From the NCBI GenBank assembly GCA_011317545.1, contig WUJK01000003.1:1302001-1366000 (forward strand): a DNA stretch of 64,000 nucleotides. The letters run 5' to 3'. The position numbers were made by a program, and so were the translations under genes. The DNA is from Coniella vitis. Its lineage: Eukaryota; Ascomycota; Sordariomycetes; Diaporthales; Schizoparmaceae. The stretch's first letter is position 1. Each line of letters starts with the position of its first letter. A model generated the notes under the pieces. That model was not told the origin of the DNA and searched no databases. It worked only from the letters and a program-made list of their open reading frames with translations. Below are positions 42,447 through 53,589 of this stretch, piece by piece.

Positions 42447-43753
42447 ATGAGCAATGACCCCACAGCAGCGCGCGACACGGCCCGCTTGCCCTCACGCGAC
42501 GATGATGATAGTGACAACGATGGCGATACCGCCTCCACCGTCGATGAGGCCGATGACGCTGGTGAGGGATCAAGCAGCAGTCCGCATGATATCCAACAGC
42601 AGCAGCATCGAGCTCACAGATCGCAAAGACGTTCCCGAAATGGGCGCCGACAGCGGTCGTCATCCCGGGTGCGCCGGGCCAAGGCAGGCATCGCCAGAAA
42701 GCTCGACTTCATGACACACCTGATGAGCAGTCTGGACGTTGTTATCTTTGCCGAGCTGTGTGTTCTATACTATATGGAGTATGTGATTGCATCTAGCCTT
42801 TCTGTAGAGGTCTTGGCTACTGTTTACGAAGATATCAAGAGAAATGCTCACAAGACAATCTGAACAGTTGCTCCTTCACGCGCCTCGTAATGCGCTCCTT
42901 TGTTCAGTACATGTATCTGACGCCCAAGCCCGAAGACTTCCTCCGACTCATGCCAGCACCGCGGCCGCAAATTTACGCCATCTTTGCGTCCAACATTGCA
43001 TGCATACTCTTGCACCTACTGTTTGCCCTCCCGCAGGCCACTGAAACAATGCGCGGTTATTTGCACGGCGCCATCATAATCGATCTCATCGGACAAAAAG
43101 CACCGACGTCGAGGCTCGGCCTGGTCCTGCTCGACTGCCTGGTGTTGTTGCTACAGTGCGTCATGTGTGCGGTTCTTGTAGAGAAAGACCGGTTGAAGAA
43201 ACTTGAAATCACATTTCGGAGGATATCTGCTGGAGGTTTTCCAAAGAATACCGTCACCAATAACACCGGAGCTTCCATACCGACTGCAGCTGTGGATGCC
43301 ATACAGGACGCGCATGCAACGAGGCAAGACTTGGATTCAGAAGAGCGTGGCGTATTACGCGACGATGCTCTTGGCGGAAATGAGACCAATGATATCGAGC
43401 TGCGGCCCATAACGAACGGACGGACAACGAACAGTGCTTCTACTGTCGCTGAGAGCAGCGCAATGTCAGGCATTCTAGAGGCTCGCTATCAACGGGTCCT
43501 CAGAACGCTAGCCGGCTCGCAGGCGACTGAAGGCCCCGACAGGCCGAGCATGGTGGACGTCCTCATGTCGGGGAATGGGCTTTTAGCGAATCTACACGTC
43601 GTGCATGTAGTTCGCACGCTGGCGACGGACCTTGCCGGGGACACCGGCGCGGCTGCTTACTCTTTACAGCTGACAGGATACACGAGCAGATTAGCAGCTA
43701 TTGCGGCACGCAGTCAACGACGAGCGAGACAGAGACAGCCAGGTGATACATAG
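42447..43753 (+). CDS. DUF1746 membrane protein, Dsc4-like (Golgi DSC ubiquitin ligase)
   Basis: Two exons, 42447-42778 and 42868-43753; 405 residues. An acidic then Arg/Ser-rich N-terminus (RRSRNGRRQRSSSRVRR) leads to the DUF1746 core, which spans the intron: KLDFMTHLMSSLDVVIFAEL, VLYYMDCSFTRLVMRSFVQ, YLTPKPEDFLRLMP. At least two further hydrophobic segments follow (IYAIFASNIACILLHLLFAL and LGLVLLDCLVLLLQCVMCAV). In fission yeast the DUF1746 protein Dsc4 is a subunit of the Golgi DSC E3 ligase that starts SREBP cleavage. The tail of about 230 residues is hydrophilic and poorly structured. Identity with Dsc4 is by domain only, so the name is given as similarity. Confidence 0.8.
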
Positions 43754-43850
43754 ACGGGCATGCCATAGATCATTGCACGCTGAAAAATTCATGCGGGCTC
43801 AGCGTTGTCATTAAATTTTCATCTTTCCACTCAGATACAAGTGGCCAATT

Positions 43851-45071
43851 CTAGGCCATCTTTCTTCCAACATTGCCAACTCCCGTGCCTTTCACCGAGA
43901 CTATGATATCTTCTGCATCCGCTTCGTCAACTGGTCGCAAGCCCCAGCTTGCTGCCCCAAACGTTCTGAGATCTCTTGCCAAACCCAGTACCTCCTCGGT
44001 TCCCAGCGCCTCCTTGCTTATTCTTAACCGTCCAACATCTTCCGAGCCCATCGCCATCAATGTAAGCACTGTTTTTGCGCCCGACCAGCTGACGCAACCA
44101 CCTTGTTGTATGATTTCTGCCAGCTGATATGCGCATCTTGTTCCAATGTCTTCGGGTACGACGCCTCCCTGCGGCGGCGCAACGACATCTGCAGAGTACA
44201 AAACGCCAGGCACGCTCGATTCGGCCACCAAACTCAGGCCAAAGCCAATACCAAGCTTCTTCTTGCCCTTGCCAGGCGCATTCTTATCGGGAACCAATGG
44301 TGCAGGGTCATACTGCGCAGCAATGTGGATGTCTGACACAAGTGGATTGAGTACCCGCCTAGCCTCGTGGATCATGCGCGCATTGTTGCTCGCCGACACA
44401 CCCGTGCAGTAGGCCACACCGCGAATCCGACGTATTCTTCCCGGAGTACGATTTAGATGGAGAGTCTTTGGCAGGCGGACCTGGCTTCCAAAACGCAGCT
44501 CGACAAGGCCACCACCACCTACGCCACGGGGACCGGGGCAAGATCGCTGTAGCACGCGCAGTTCGATGCGAGCGGGGGGGATGCCAAAAAGGCCATAGAG
44601 AGGGAGAATTGCGGTACGGAAGCTGTCGACGGACATGTCGCCTGCGTCGGTAGCGGAGGTGATGACTCCGGGTCCGGAAAAGCGCACGTTCATATGTGCT
44701 TTGGAAAAGGGGGCGAGGAGGGCGAGGGGAAACAGAAAATAGCTGACGCCGCGCGTGCAGTTTGCGGGCAGCGCGTGCTCGATGACATCGTCGGAGGAGG
44801 CTCCTGAGCCGGCAATAGTGCCGGTGATCAGACCTGGGTGGTAAGTTATGGTAGTACCGGTGTACGAAATTTGCATGGAGGAGCCGTTGGTGACTGCCTC
44901 AAGAAGACGGAGAAATGAGACCTCATGAGGGGCGAGGCCAGGCGCGGTCGGCGAGGAGCTGCGAATGCCAGAGATGTGCACGGGTCGGCCGGTAAGTGTG
45001 GATAGAATGAGGCGATGGGTGAAGGACTTGTGGCCGGTGAAACGCAAGAATTCGGGATTGGGGGCCGACAT
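43851..45071 (-). CDS. rcl1: RNA 3'-phosphate cyclase-like protein Rcl1, 18S rRNA processing
   Basis: Single exon, 406 residues. Rcl1 is a nucleolar SSU-processome component that partners the GTPase Bms1 and is needed for early 18S pre-rRNA cleavages; unlike true RtcA cyclases it lacks cyclase activity. The sequence begins LRFTGHKSFTHRLILSTLTG, in place of the GGGQIL-type start of active cyclases, and goes on with GIRSSSPTAPGLAPHEVSFL, FSGPGVITSATDAGDMSVDS and RRIRGVAYCTGVSASNNARM. It ends in the conserved GGVVPEDIGTRCAYQLAEII and a GCVSW...VLTLMAMGSEDVGRLR block. The catalytic histidine block of cyclases is absent, consistent with Rcl1. It is divergent from the PPR-like gene. Confidence 0.93.
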   Translation of the reverse strand: MSAPNPEFLRFTGHKSFTHRLILSTLTGRPVHISGIRSSSPTAPGLAPHEVSFLRLLEAVTNGSSMQISYTGTTITYHPGLITGTIAGSGASSDDVIEHALPANCTRGVSYFLFPLALLAPFSKAHMNVRFSGPGVITSATDAGDMSVDSFRTAILPLYGLFGIPPARIELRVLQRSCPGPRGVGGGGLVELRFGSQVRLPKTLHLNRTPGRIRRIRGVAYCTGVSASNNARMIHEARRVLNPLVSDIHIAAQYDPAPLVPDKNAPGKGKKKLGIGFGLSLVAESSVPGVLYSADVVAPPQGGVVPEDIGTRCAYQLAEIIQQGGCVSWSGAKTVLTLMAMGSEDVGRLRISKEALGTEEVLGLARDLRTFGAASWGLRPVDEADAEDIIVSVKGTGVGNVGRKMA

Positions 45072-45594
45072 GGCAGGCGCCGCGCGAAACGATTGGAGAG
45101 ATTGGCTCTTAGAATGTGAACTACTGCTGTAGCATCACGATACTTGCTCCAACTGTCGAAGGAGAAGTCTGTAGTTTCGGAGTCGCTAAGCAAAGCGCAC
45201 AACGAGGACAAGCCAAGCACGCTGATGAAGTTGCGCAGAGGGGAGCAGAAATGGAAAAATAATTTTGACCGCCTACCGGTTCCGAATGCAGCCCCTGCTT
45301 ATCGCGCCTCGGTTGCGCCGATAAGAATTTTTGACTTGACGGCGGCAACTCCCTGGTTCAGTAATGCCCTAGGCTGTCGTCACTTGCCCCAGAAAGACTC
45401 ACATTGCACTAACCACTCGCTGCTGCACCCTTGGTCACACTTTCCTTGCTGGCATCCCTCGGCGACGTCTGGACTCTTCTGGGCTCATCGTCCACGCTTC
45501 CATCTCCAGCCCCTTCCACCCACTGCGTGCAAGAGCATCTTCAGCCAAGCCATACCCAGCCAAGTCCCGTCTCCAGTTTGATTTCACCATATCC
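45072..45594. promoter_or_regulatory. Divergent promoter region rcl1/PPR-like gene
   Basis: 523 bp between start codons. An inverted pair CTTATCG (45298-45304) and CGATAAG (45319-45325) with a 14-nt spacer resembles the palindrome at rpp0. A pyrimidine-rich leader precedes the PPR-like ATG. Confidence 0.5.
45298..45325. promoter_or_regulatory. Inverted CTTATCG/CGATAAG pair
   Basis: Two half-sites in inverted orientation, 227-254 bp upstream of the rcl1 ATG. They are the same half-site that forms the fused palindrome upstream of rpp0. Confidence 0.35.
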
Positions 45595-48111
45595 ATGCCT
45601 CCGAGACCAGCGCTCTTGGACGTAGCGAACTGCAGAAATTCCTACATCTGCCGTCCCTGCTTGGCCTCGCTCTCGGTTTCGCAGTCGCCAGTCCAGCGCT
45701 TCTCACGAGGCTACGCCTTCCGGCCCAAAGGCCACAGACCGAGGGCCAAGCCGCTGCCCACCAAAGCGTCCGGCGAGGTCGTAGCCAAGTCTAAGAGACC
45801 TGTCATCAGATATTTTGACAAGGATCCAAAGACTGGAAAAGTTACGTCGCGCCAGCCACTAGCAGAGGAAGAAGACGACGACGAAGATGAGCCCAGTTTT
45901 GAGGATATCAGGGCACTGGAGGCCGACACCCAGACCAAGCTGGAGCAGCTCGGAGAACTTGTTCCTAAGCTGGAAAAGAAAACCGCCGGGCTTCTCGAAC
46001 GGATTCTGGAGAAGCACGGCCCACCTGGGGCCCTTGATGCCCTGGAGAAGGCCATGAAGAGCTTTGATTACTTTGCTGCAGAGCCTTCAGAAGACGATGG
46101 TATGCCGCGCATACAACTCAGCATGGCCGACCACAGCAACCAAAAATATTACCTTCGCGCCGGTCAAGCGACTACGCTAAGCCAAAAGCTGGATACTGCC
46201 ATGAGGGCCAAGAGGAAGGACAAACTAACGAGGGCGCACATCACCTTGGTGTGGAAATATTTTGCGATGCTGGCCCCGGCGCTCATCAAACCCAATACTG
46301 TTGTCCCTCAACCGATCTGGGACGCACTTTGGACCATTCTCACTTGTGACTCAAACGAGAACATCCACAGGATGTCCCGTATCCGCGAGCTGTCAAGAGT
46401 GATGACCAAGGCAGGTGCTGCTCTAACATGGGACCAGCAACTGCTCGCTATTGAAGCGACATTCGAGTCTGGACACCGTGCAGAAGCAAGGGACGCTTGG
46501 AGAAGAGCCGTGGCGAGCTTACAAGACTCGGACCAAGAAGCAACCATTCCCTTCTACACATTGGGAGTGCGCTTGTGGTGTGCTCTTGGTGATCTCGATC
46601 GAGCAGAGCGGACCAGCAGAAGTTTGCTTGAAATGTCCAGCCCTGAGCATCCTGCAGACTCGCGTGTGCTCCTTCATCTCATTCGAGCATACTGCGCGGA
46701 ACCAGAAACAGCTGAAAAGGGATTCTTGCTATATCGACGCATGCGCGAGCTCGCTATGCAACTCGAGAAGCCAATGATCATTGAAGATTATGACGATGTA
46801 ATCTCCATTTTCCTGACTAGTGGTCACACAGATTACGCTATGTATGCTTTTACCGACATGATGCTCGCCGGCACGGTGAATCTCCATGGCAAAGCCAAAC
46901 TCCCCAATGAAGTGAGAAACGGCTTCTTCTTTGGAAAGTGGCTCAAGCGGCTCATTGGCGCCGGAGATCTTGACAACGCTTACAACGTTTTGATTTTCAT
47001 GCAAAAGAATGGCGTTATGGCGGCCTCGATTCAGGTCAATGGACTGATAGGCGCTTGGTTGCGCTCCGGAACCGTGCAGTACCGCGACAAGGCTGAGCGA
47101 CTTGGATGGTCCATGATTCGCAGTCGCAAAACCTTTGTTGAGCTACGTGATCGCCAGCGTGCCCTTGAGTGGCCCATGAAGCTTGTCGACAACCGGCCTA
47201 ATCGCTCTGATCACGAGGGCCCTGATCTCGACTACTATATGGTTCCCCGCGCCACCGTCGAAACCTTTGTCATTCTTGCCGAAATGTACCGTGAGCGTGA
47301 GATGTTCGGCCGTCTTGAAGAGTTGTTTGTTGCCTTCAAAGAGTGCGCCATGCCCGATGACTCCATGATGATGAATGAGTTACTTGCCGCCGCCGTTGCG
47401 CAGAATCGTGGCGACAAGGCGCAAAAGCTGTACAATCTCATGGTGCGCGAGCACGATATCGTTCCCAACATCGACACTTTCGTTATCATGTTCCGCTCGC
47501 TCGGCGTCAACCAGGTCCTTGGCACGTATGTGACCGCGGGTTTACACGATGCCTCAGCTCGACAGGCGCGCGGCATTTTCCGCGATCTACTCTCCAGCAC
47601 CTCAGTATATGCAGGCCACTTCCGCGCTGAACGCGGCAAGTTATCAGAGGCCCAGGTCAAGCTAATCCTCCACAGTTTTCGCAAAGCAAATGACTGGGCA
47701 GGCGTGGTGGCTGTATTGCAGGCTCTGCGCAACGTCATGGAGTACAGACTAACGCGGAGCATTGTGCTTGAGATGCTCGCCGAGCAAGAGGGCATGGAAC
47801 GTCAGACGCCCCGCATGCTCAAGCTTGTCATTCGCGCCACATTCAAACTGCAGCAGCGTCTTGAAATGCTCAAAACGGAAGGTTTGCTGAAGGAGGAGCC
47901 AAGTCTGAGCGAGCAGGGCGGCACAGCCACCGAAAGCATGAAGCAGCCGCATGCGCTGTACGAAGTGTTGATGCAGTACTACTATTCCAAGGTGCAGCAG
48001 ATGCATCCCAATGACGGAAAGATGGTGCAGCAGGTGATTGCAACGGCAAAGGAGGAGATGGGCGTGCCTGGTCCGGGTATAAAATGGTACCCTGACAGGA
48101 GCAAGGAGTGA
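45595..48111 (+). CDS. PPR-like mitochondrial protein, possible Cya5-type translation factor
   Basis: Single exon, 838 residues. The first 40 residues are poor in acids with Arg, Ser and Cys, fitting mitochondrial import (FSRGYAFRPKGHRPRAKPLP follows). An acidic linker with EEEDDDEDEPSF comes next. The rest is alpha-helical with degenerate pentatricopeptide repeats, e.g. GDLDRAERTSRSLLEMSSPE, GHTDYAMYAFTDMMLAGTVN, GDLDNAYNVLIFMQKNGVM and NRGDKAQKLYNLMVREHDIV. The pattern resembles fungal proteins annotated as Cya5, needed for COX1 mRNA translation in Neurospora. Such proteins diverge quickly, so the exact role is uncertain; mitochondrial RNA binding is the safe inference. The long unspliced frame starts at the first ATG. 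Confidence 0.75.
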   Translation: MPPRPALLDVANCRNSYICRPCLASLSVSQSPVQRFSRGYAFRPKGHRPRAKPLPTKASGEVVAKSKRPVIRYFDKDPKTGKVTSRQPLAEEEDDDEDEPSFEDIRALEADTQTKLEQLGELVPKLEKKTAGLLERILEKHGPPGALDALEKAMKSFDYFAAEPSEDDGMPRIQLSMADHSNQKYYLRAGQATTLSQKLDTAMRAKRKDKLTRAHITLVWKYFAMLAPALIKPNTVVPQPIWDALWTILTCDSNENIHRMSRIRELSRVMTKAGAALTWDQQLLAIEATFESGHRAEARDAWRRAVASLQDSDQEATIPFYTLGVRLWCALGDLDRAERTSRSLLEMSSPEHPADSRVLLHLIRAYCAEPETAEKGFLLYRRMRELAMQLEKPMIIEDYDDVISIFLTSGHTDYAMYAFTDMMLAGTVNLHGKAKLPNEVRNGFFFGKWLKRLIGAGDLDNAYNVLIFMQKNGVMAASIQVNGLIGAWLRSGTVQYRDKAERLGWSMIRSRKTFVELRDRQRALEWPMKLVDNRPNRSDHEGPDLDYYMVPRATVETFVILAEMYREREMFGRLEELFVAFKECAMPDDSMMMNELLAAAVAQNRGDKAQKLYNLMVREHDIVPNIDTFVIMFRSLGVNQVLGTYVTAGLHDASARQARGIFRDLLSSTSVYAGHFRAERGKLSEAQVKLILHSFRKANDWAGVVAVLQALRNVMEYRLTRSIVLEMLAEQEGMERQTPRMLKLVIRATFKLQQRLEMLKTEGLLKEEPSLSEQGGTATESMKQPHALYEVLMQYYYSKVQQMHPNDGKMVQQVIATAKEEMGVPGPGIKWYPDRSKE

Positions 48112-48690
48112 TGGAATTGTACCATATGTGCCTCGGCGTCCAAACAAGACTAGGAAGGAGGATCAAGCGCAAGCGACCAAAGGAAAACCAAAAATCGAAA
48201 CACGAAAAAAGCTATTAGCATGTGTACCCATTACCCTGTATGAATAGTGTGACAATTTGTGCAATTTACGGAATACAAGCGCAACTCTTGCATGTATTAT
48301 GAAACCAGCATCACCTTGAGTGTTTGGCGCAGACTTGAATAATTTTCGACAGCATCTAGCCGAACAAAAAGATTTGGACTACGATCCGGATCTAGAGTTC
48401 CAGGAATGATTGGGCATTCCTGATGATGCTTGCGCTGTAATCAACCATAGAAGCCGTTTTCCTCAAACCGCCCATGCCAATCCATGACCCTGTGTCCCAG
48501 GGGCTTTAGGACCTATAGCCATGCGCTTTCCTACAAGTCATCACGTGCACGCTCTTGATCACAAAATTTGGCATCATGTGCGACATGCCATTCGCTCCTG
48601 AGCAAAATGATTCTTGAAGATATAGATGGCCTTCTTTTTTCCTTGGCAACTTTCCTCCCCGTGCCTACGCCCTGAAGGGTCAGGTAGGTT
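48112..48690. other. Intergenic region, convergent 3' flanks
   Basis: Between convergent stops of the PPR-like gene and npl4. No gene seen. Confidence 0.55.
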
Positions 48691-50731
48691 TTAATTGTCG
48701 TCGTGCGTGTGTCGGTTCAGCCTAACCCCGGCAATGCGCTTAGCAAGATGTTCGGATTCAGAGTCGGATCTGTTTGTACGGGGAGGGAATGTTGTGTTGT
48801 GGCCGCTGTCTATGTTTATAGACTCTTCGCGACGTCGTTTCAAAGGGGTTCTCTCACCAGTCGATTGCAAGATTGCCAATAACGTCTGCCATCCTGGGGT
48901 TGACTTGAGCTGGAAGGCCTCGGCAAGATCGTACGCAGAAGCCACACGACACAGGAGTGCCTCTTCATCCTGCAGTGACTATCTGTTAGTATGATCCAGG
49001 TAACCAGTTGTTAACGGCTCCGTCACCCACCTTTGACAGTATACCCATGCCATGTAGGAAGCAGAGGAAGTGGAAGTCGGAAACAACCATTTGCCCATCC
49101 TCAGACTGTGCGCTAGCCTTCAGCTTCCTTGCCACGGAGCTGGGCTCCTGCACCTCACCGATGAGCTCTCGATTCTCGATTGGGAAGCCTAAGTCTCTGA
49201 ACAATGGCTGCGCACGGTCGGGAAATCCGTGTGTCAATGTAACAAACAAATACTCCACAGGAAAGTCCGGCTTCGCATTTTCCTGAACATTTGCACCATA
49301 CTCGTTGATCTTGCGGTAAAACACTTCGGGAATGTAGCGCGTCCGACTGGTCGAACCATCATCTTCCTCCTCTTCTTGCACCAACATCCTCTGGGGATCT
49401 GCCGAGGGCTCAATGATGTTTGCTCGCACCATTTCAACGGCATCGTTTGACATCTGATATGCGCTGATTTCGATACCTCCCTCTGAGTTGCCGGAGACGA
49501 TACACGTAACAAAGTCCGATCCGAAGCGACCAGTGTCACTCCACTTGGAAGCCTTGGGATGTTGTGCTTGCAGGCGCGAGGCGAAGCATATCTCCTGAGA
49601 TGCAATAAAGTAAGAGTCGGCATGTCTCTTGCAGACAACCGTACCATCCCCCGCACCAGAGTCCAACAGATCGGTCCAAATCACACCAACTTGCTGCAGT
49701 CCACACGATCGAGCTATTTCATTAACATCCTTTTCATTGTCCCATGGATTCAGTGTAACGCCGTCCAGTTCATCGATTTGTGGTGACTCATAGATTGCCT
49801 CAACAACCACCTTGATTCCCAAAGGCACCTCCTCGTATTCTTCGTAGCGGCCATACATGAACCCAATTCTCTGAGCGCCGGTTTGGCGCCAATAGTTGAG
49901 AAAATTGTCGATGATTTGAGGAGCTGCAAACTCGACGTGATCAACCATACGAAATTGCTGTGGCTGCAATGTGATAGCACTCGGCTGACACTTGGTGCAG
50001 ATACCCTCAGGCCACTGTGGATGGCCTGAAGGGCAGTCTCTCTTGACTCTGTAGTACGGCTCGACGAGGGGCGGTATGTAGGAACTGCCGGATTCAGGCT
50101 TGTTTTTGTCCGCGTTGATCTTTTTGAGGTACGAGTGCATGGACATGTATTTGATCTTCTTCTCGTCCAAGTATTTGGCGTCAAAGGGATCGAGGGGCTG
50201 ACAATAATCACACATGCCTTTAGGCCCGTGCCTGCACATCTTGTCCATTTTACGAGGTATTTTCCCATCCTTTTTGTCGAGCGCGTCGTCAAGCTTAGAC
50301 TGGACCACGACTTCCCAGGGATTCTTGATTCGCTCGTTGGTCGGGGAGCTCAGCGGTGGGGGATCGATGGGCATATCCTCGGTCGGCAGAATGGGCTTTC
50401 CATTCAATCTGTTGGTTGTAGAAGCCAGAGGGGCTTTGCCCTTGATGTCCAAGGTTCCGCCCGTAGAGCCGTTGGTGGTGGAGTCGGCATGGCCGTATTT
50501 GATGAAGACCATGTCTCCATGATTGAGGCCGACCTGACCGATGGTATAATGTGCGATTTCGGGAAAGGTCTTTGCATCGCTGCCGCTCGGTGAGTTCGAA
50601 AAGGAAATGGTGCTGGGATCGACTGTTGGAGGGAGCTGAGGAAGAAACTTCTGTGTGAGTTCGGCAAAGGTCTCTTTATTATCGACAGTGATGCGCAGCA
50701 TGCCATCGGGCCCACGAACGCGCAGCAGCAT
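48691..50731 (-). CDS. npl4: Npl4, ubiquitin-binding cofactor of Cdc48/p97
   Basis: Two exons, 50731-49031 and 48969-48691 (intron with ACTAAC branch); 659 residues. Npl4 with Ufd1 recruits Cdc48 to polyubiquitinated proteins for extraction from the ER membrane, chromatin and complexes. The start MLLRVRGPDGMLRITVDN opens a ubiquitin-like domain that contacts Cdc48. The zinc-finger region has CRHGPKGMCDYCQPLDPFD and CPSGHPQWPEGICTKCQPSA. The inactive MPN-like domain has HVEFAAPQIIDNFLNYWRQT then GAQRIGFMYGRYEEYEEVPL, followed by QVGVIWTDLLDSG. The C-terminal domain includes DFHFLCFLHGMGILSK just before the intron. There is no C-terminal NZF finger, as usual in fungi. An in-frame open stretch upstream of 50731 has no ATG. 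Confidence 0.96.
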
Positions 50732-51423
50732 GATGGCAGTCGTTTCGTTGGTCCGCAGAATATAGCGTAGGCAAAGTGGCAGTCCAAGCGTAAGGAAGGC
50801 CAACAAGTCAGCACGGAGGGCTTGACGAGAGTATCAGTGGCACGCGGTCGTGGCAAGCACAGAAACTGGTTAGCCTTGTTTGTAAATCAGCACATGCGAA
50901 TAAAATCGGGCGGAATATTGGTTTCACGGCTTTGATCGTAGCAGCTTTCTAGAAAGGGAGAGTGGTAAAGGCTCGCTTTGAAAGGAAAAGAGGTTCAAGT
51001 TTGAGAAGTTGCCTATGTTTAGAGGGGTGAGGAAGCTCGGCCATTAACAGCAGGCACGGGAATGACGACAGCTCAGATCCCAGCTGCAGCGCACACCACT
51101 AGGGAGAGATAAGGCTGCTTAAAAAGCTTATCTGGCGTGCTAAATCGAAGAGCATGGACCCTTGTCACCACCCTGCTGCAGCGTCCCGGCAGGCACAAAG
51201 AAACCCATGCAGCCATGTTGTCCTCGGGCAATCTGCAGCAGGGGCCCTGGCTCGCAAGGTGAAGTGTGGCCTCTCTGTCTCGCCATACAATTACTTGTAC
51301 ATAGCTGCTGCATGCTAATCTGACCCATCCGGCTTGTTCTCAAAACACACGTACTCCTTGCGGCTCTTCTCTCATTCAGCTTACCCTCTCTTCTCAACGG
51401 CCACTCGACCGATTGCAGTCACA
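50732..51423. promoter_or_regulatory. Divergent promoter region npl4/sec66
   Basis: 692 bp between two start codons facing apart. An AGATAAGG word lies at about 51105-51112. No PACE/Rpn4 site was noticed for npl4. No other gene visible. Confidence 0.5.
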
Positions 51424-52278
51424 ATGTTCTCCCTTGACTGGAGAGGTCTTGTCCTCCCATTTGCATACATGCTTGTTTTGAGTGGCACCTTTGTGACCTT
51501 CTCCAGCGTCTACAGGAAGCGCAAGGCTTGTGAGGAAAAGACCAGTCTTTTGTGCGGAAGGAAATAGCAAGACTTGGCTGACAAAAGGACCTGCAGCACA
51601 GAGAGCGAACCTCGAGCCATGGTTTGGCCCACACTTGCAACGAAACATCTACTTATCTCTCCTCCACATGGAACCTGAGGAGGGCCAAGAGAAGGCACCC
51701 AAGATTCCCGAGAGCATATTGCGCGCTGCCCTGATCCGCCGCGCTGTTGAAGACATCCACCGTATCGTCCAGATCCGCAATGCGAAGCAGGCCTGCTCTA
51801 CTTTATTAGCCAAGGGTAGCGTCGGTGACGACCTGTGGCAGCGATTCACGCGCGCTGAGACTGAGATCGAGGCCGAAATCCGCGACGTTGTTTTGGAGGT
51901 ATGCGATGCGACTACCTTTTCCTCCAGCGTTGGGCTGGTTGGACCAAGAATAGCAACAGCATACTAATGGTACTCACTGTGCAGGCAAATGGACTTGCGC
52001 CCAACTGGGGACAGACTATCTTCCAAACCGCCAACGAAATCGCCGCGAATACCCTGTTTCACGAGAAGATTGAGGAAATCCAGGCCAAGACAACAGCAGA
52101 GTCTGAGTGGTGGGAAAAGCGCCGCGCAGCAATCTCGTCGGACTTTATGAAGGAGTTGGAAACTGAGGGCGAGAAGACGGCTCCTAGCGATGACGGAGTT
52201 CTCGTCGACACCGGTGCCCCGGGATCAAGGCCGACGTCGTCAAGTGGTGCCGGAAAGAAGAAGAAGGGAAAGAAATAG
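51424..52278 (+). CDS. sec66: Sec66 (Sec71), ER translocation complex subunit
   Basis: Three exons, 51424-51529, 51597-51898 and 51985-52278; 233 residues. Sec66 is part of the Sec62/Sec63 complex used for post-translational import into the ER. The N-terminus MFSLDWRGLVLPFAYMLVLS continues as GTFVTFSSVYRKRKA, a single membrane anchor followed by positive charge, so the rest faces the cytosol. The cytosolic domain has EPWFGPHLQRNIYLSLLHME and ILRAALIRRAVEDIHRIVQI, then ANGLAPNWGQTIFQTANEIA, all typical. The tail ends in a Lys-rich KKKKGKK. Among nearby acceptors for intron 1, CTGCAG at 51596 is the one that keeps the frame without a stop; GCTGAC upstream serves as branch point. Confidence 0.93.
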
Positions 52279-52877
52279 ATGCGCTCAGTCGCAGACAACA
52301 CCAAATAAGGCTCTGCTGGACCATGCGTCAAGACAGAGTTCGGTCTCCTTCGAGACTGTGTAACTACCACTGGGGTGTTTAAAAAGTATGGGTCCTACAT
52401 TAGTAAAATGGGACGACTGGGTTGCGCGGCGTTTCCAGGGTTGGGCTTTCATATGCAGCATGCACACAGACACGCATTTCGGAATTTATATATGCCCAAG
52501 CTTCCCAATCCAAAAGTACGGGCGTGAAGCAAGAGGAGAATTTGAGCGACAAGGTGGGAGAAATCCTTCCAGAAGAACTCTATATTCTGTTGTTATGGCT
52601 TTTGCCCAAAGCTGCTTGGTATGCAGAATCAACCGCAACTCCTTGCTATGAGAGACATGCAAGTGGTATCTGTGGGGAAACGCAAAGTGGGAAGAAGGAA
52701 ATGGTAAAAGCAGAAAAGACAAAGCAAAAAGACAACAAATCAACGCTTATTAGGTGGTGGGTGGAGTGACGCAGAAAGTGACGAGGGGAGGTTATGTGCA
52801 AGAGCGCCATTGGCATGTGACAAAGTGTGGATTTTCACCAAATCAGCCGGTTATACACAATCGATAACAACCACATT
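52279..52877. other. Intergenic region, convergent 3' flanks
   Basis: Between convergent stops of sec66 and the next small gene. Small ORFs here lack recognisable products. Confidence 0.5.
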
Positions 52878-53424
52878 CTAATGATACCATGTCGTCTTCC
52901 TCTTCAGGGCCTCGTCGCTATCCTCTTGCGCCCTCCCCTGACGGGCCTCGGCCATGATTTGCTCCTCGGTTTTCAGGAACACTGGCGTACCGCACTATAT
53001 GGCACCCTGTTAGCATTTTGCGGGGTCAATATGGCTTGGAAGAAAGAAAGAACAAAAGAAAGAAGGAAAAAGGGACGAGAAAGGTGACAAAGTGAGAAAA
53101 GCAGACGGAAAATAGACTTACCCCCTTGAGCCCGATAAACTTCCCAATTTTGCGCCTCTTTTCCTCGAGTGTCAGCCCTTCTGCCCAGGTAATGGGGCAA
53201 GGGTAATGCCTTGTCCACTGACACGGTGTGCGCTGGTGGTAAAACTGCGCGAGCTCCTCGAGTTGGTCGCCCGTCAAGAGCCAAAACCCAAGCAGTGTCG
53301 TGGGGAAGGCCGGGTGGATCTGGCCCGACGTCAGCTGGACGAGCGGCGCCAGCGGGAGCGCCATTTGCTCGAGCTTCTTGTCCAGCGCGGCATTGTTCCG
53401 TGTCCGCCGTCGGCGGTTTGTCAA

Positions 53425-53458
<34 letters not shown>

Positions 53459-53589
53459 ATGACGGTGCTGCTTGTTGTAGATGGAGAAGACGACGACAAG
53501 GATTTGTTGTTGTGGTCGCGGGGCACATGTGGTGATGGAGGAGGGGTGTTTTGGCTGCTGCCGCCTTGGTTCATACTGAAGTTGCTCAT
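52878..53589 (-). CDS. Small unrecognised fungal protein
   Basis: Two exons, 53589-53122 and 52994-52878; 194 residues. The N-terminal third is low-complexity (polySer encoded by a CTG-type repeat at about 53436-53459 on the plus strand, then RRRRTRN). The conserved-looking core is LDKKLEQMALPLAPLVQLTS, then PTTLLGFWLLTGDQLEELAQ and FYHQRTPCQWTRHYPCPITW. It continues with LEEKRRKIGKFIGLKGCGTP across the intron and ends LKRKTTWYH. The splice join is clean (GTAAGT donor, TATAG acceptor, phase 0). I have an impression of similar short proteins in other Sordariomycetes, but know no function and see no catalytic motif or membrane segment. Confidence 0.65.
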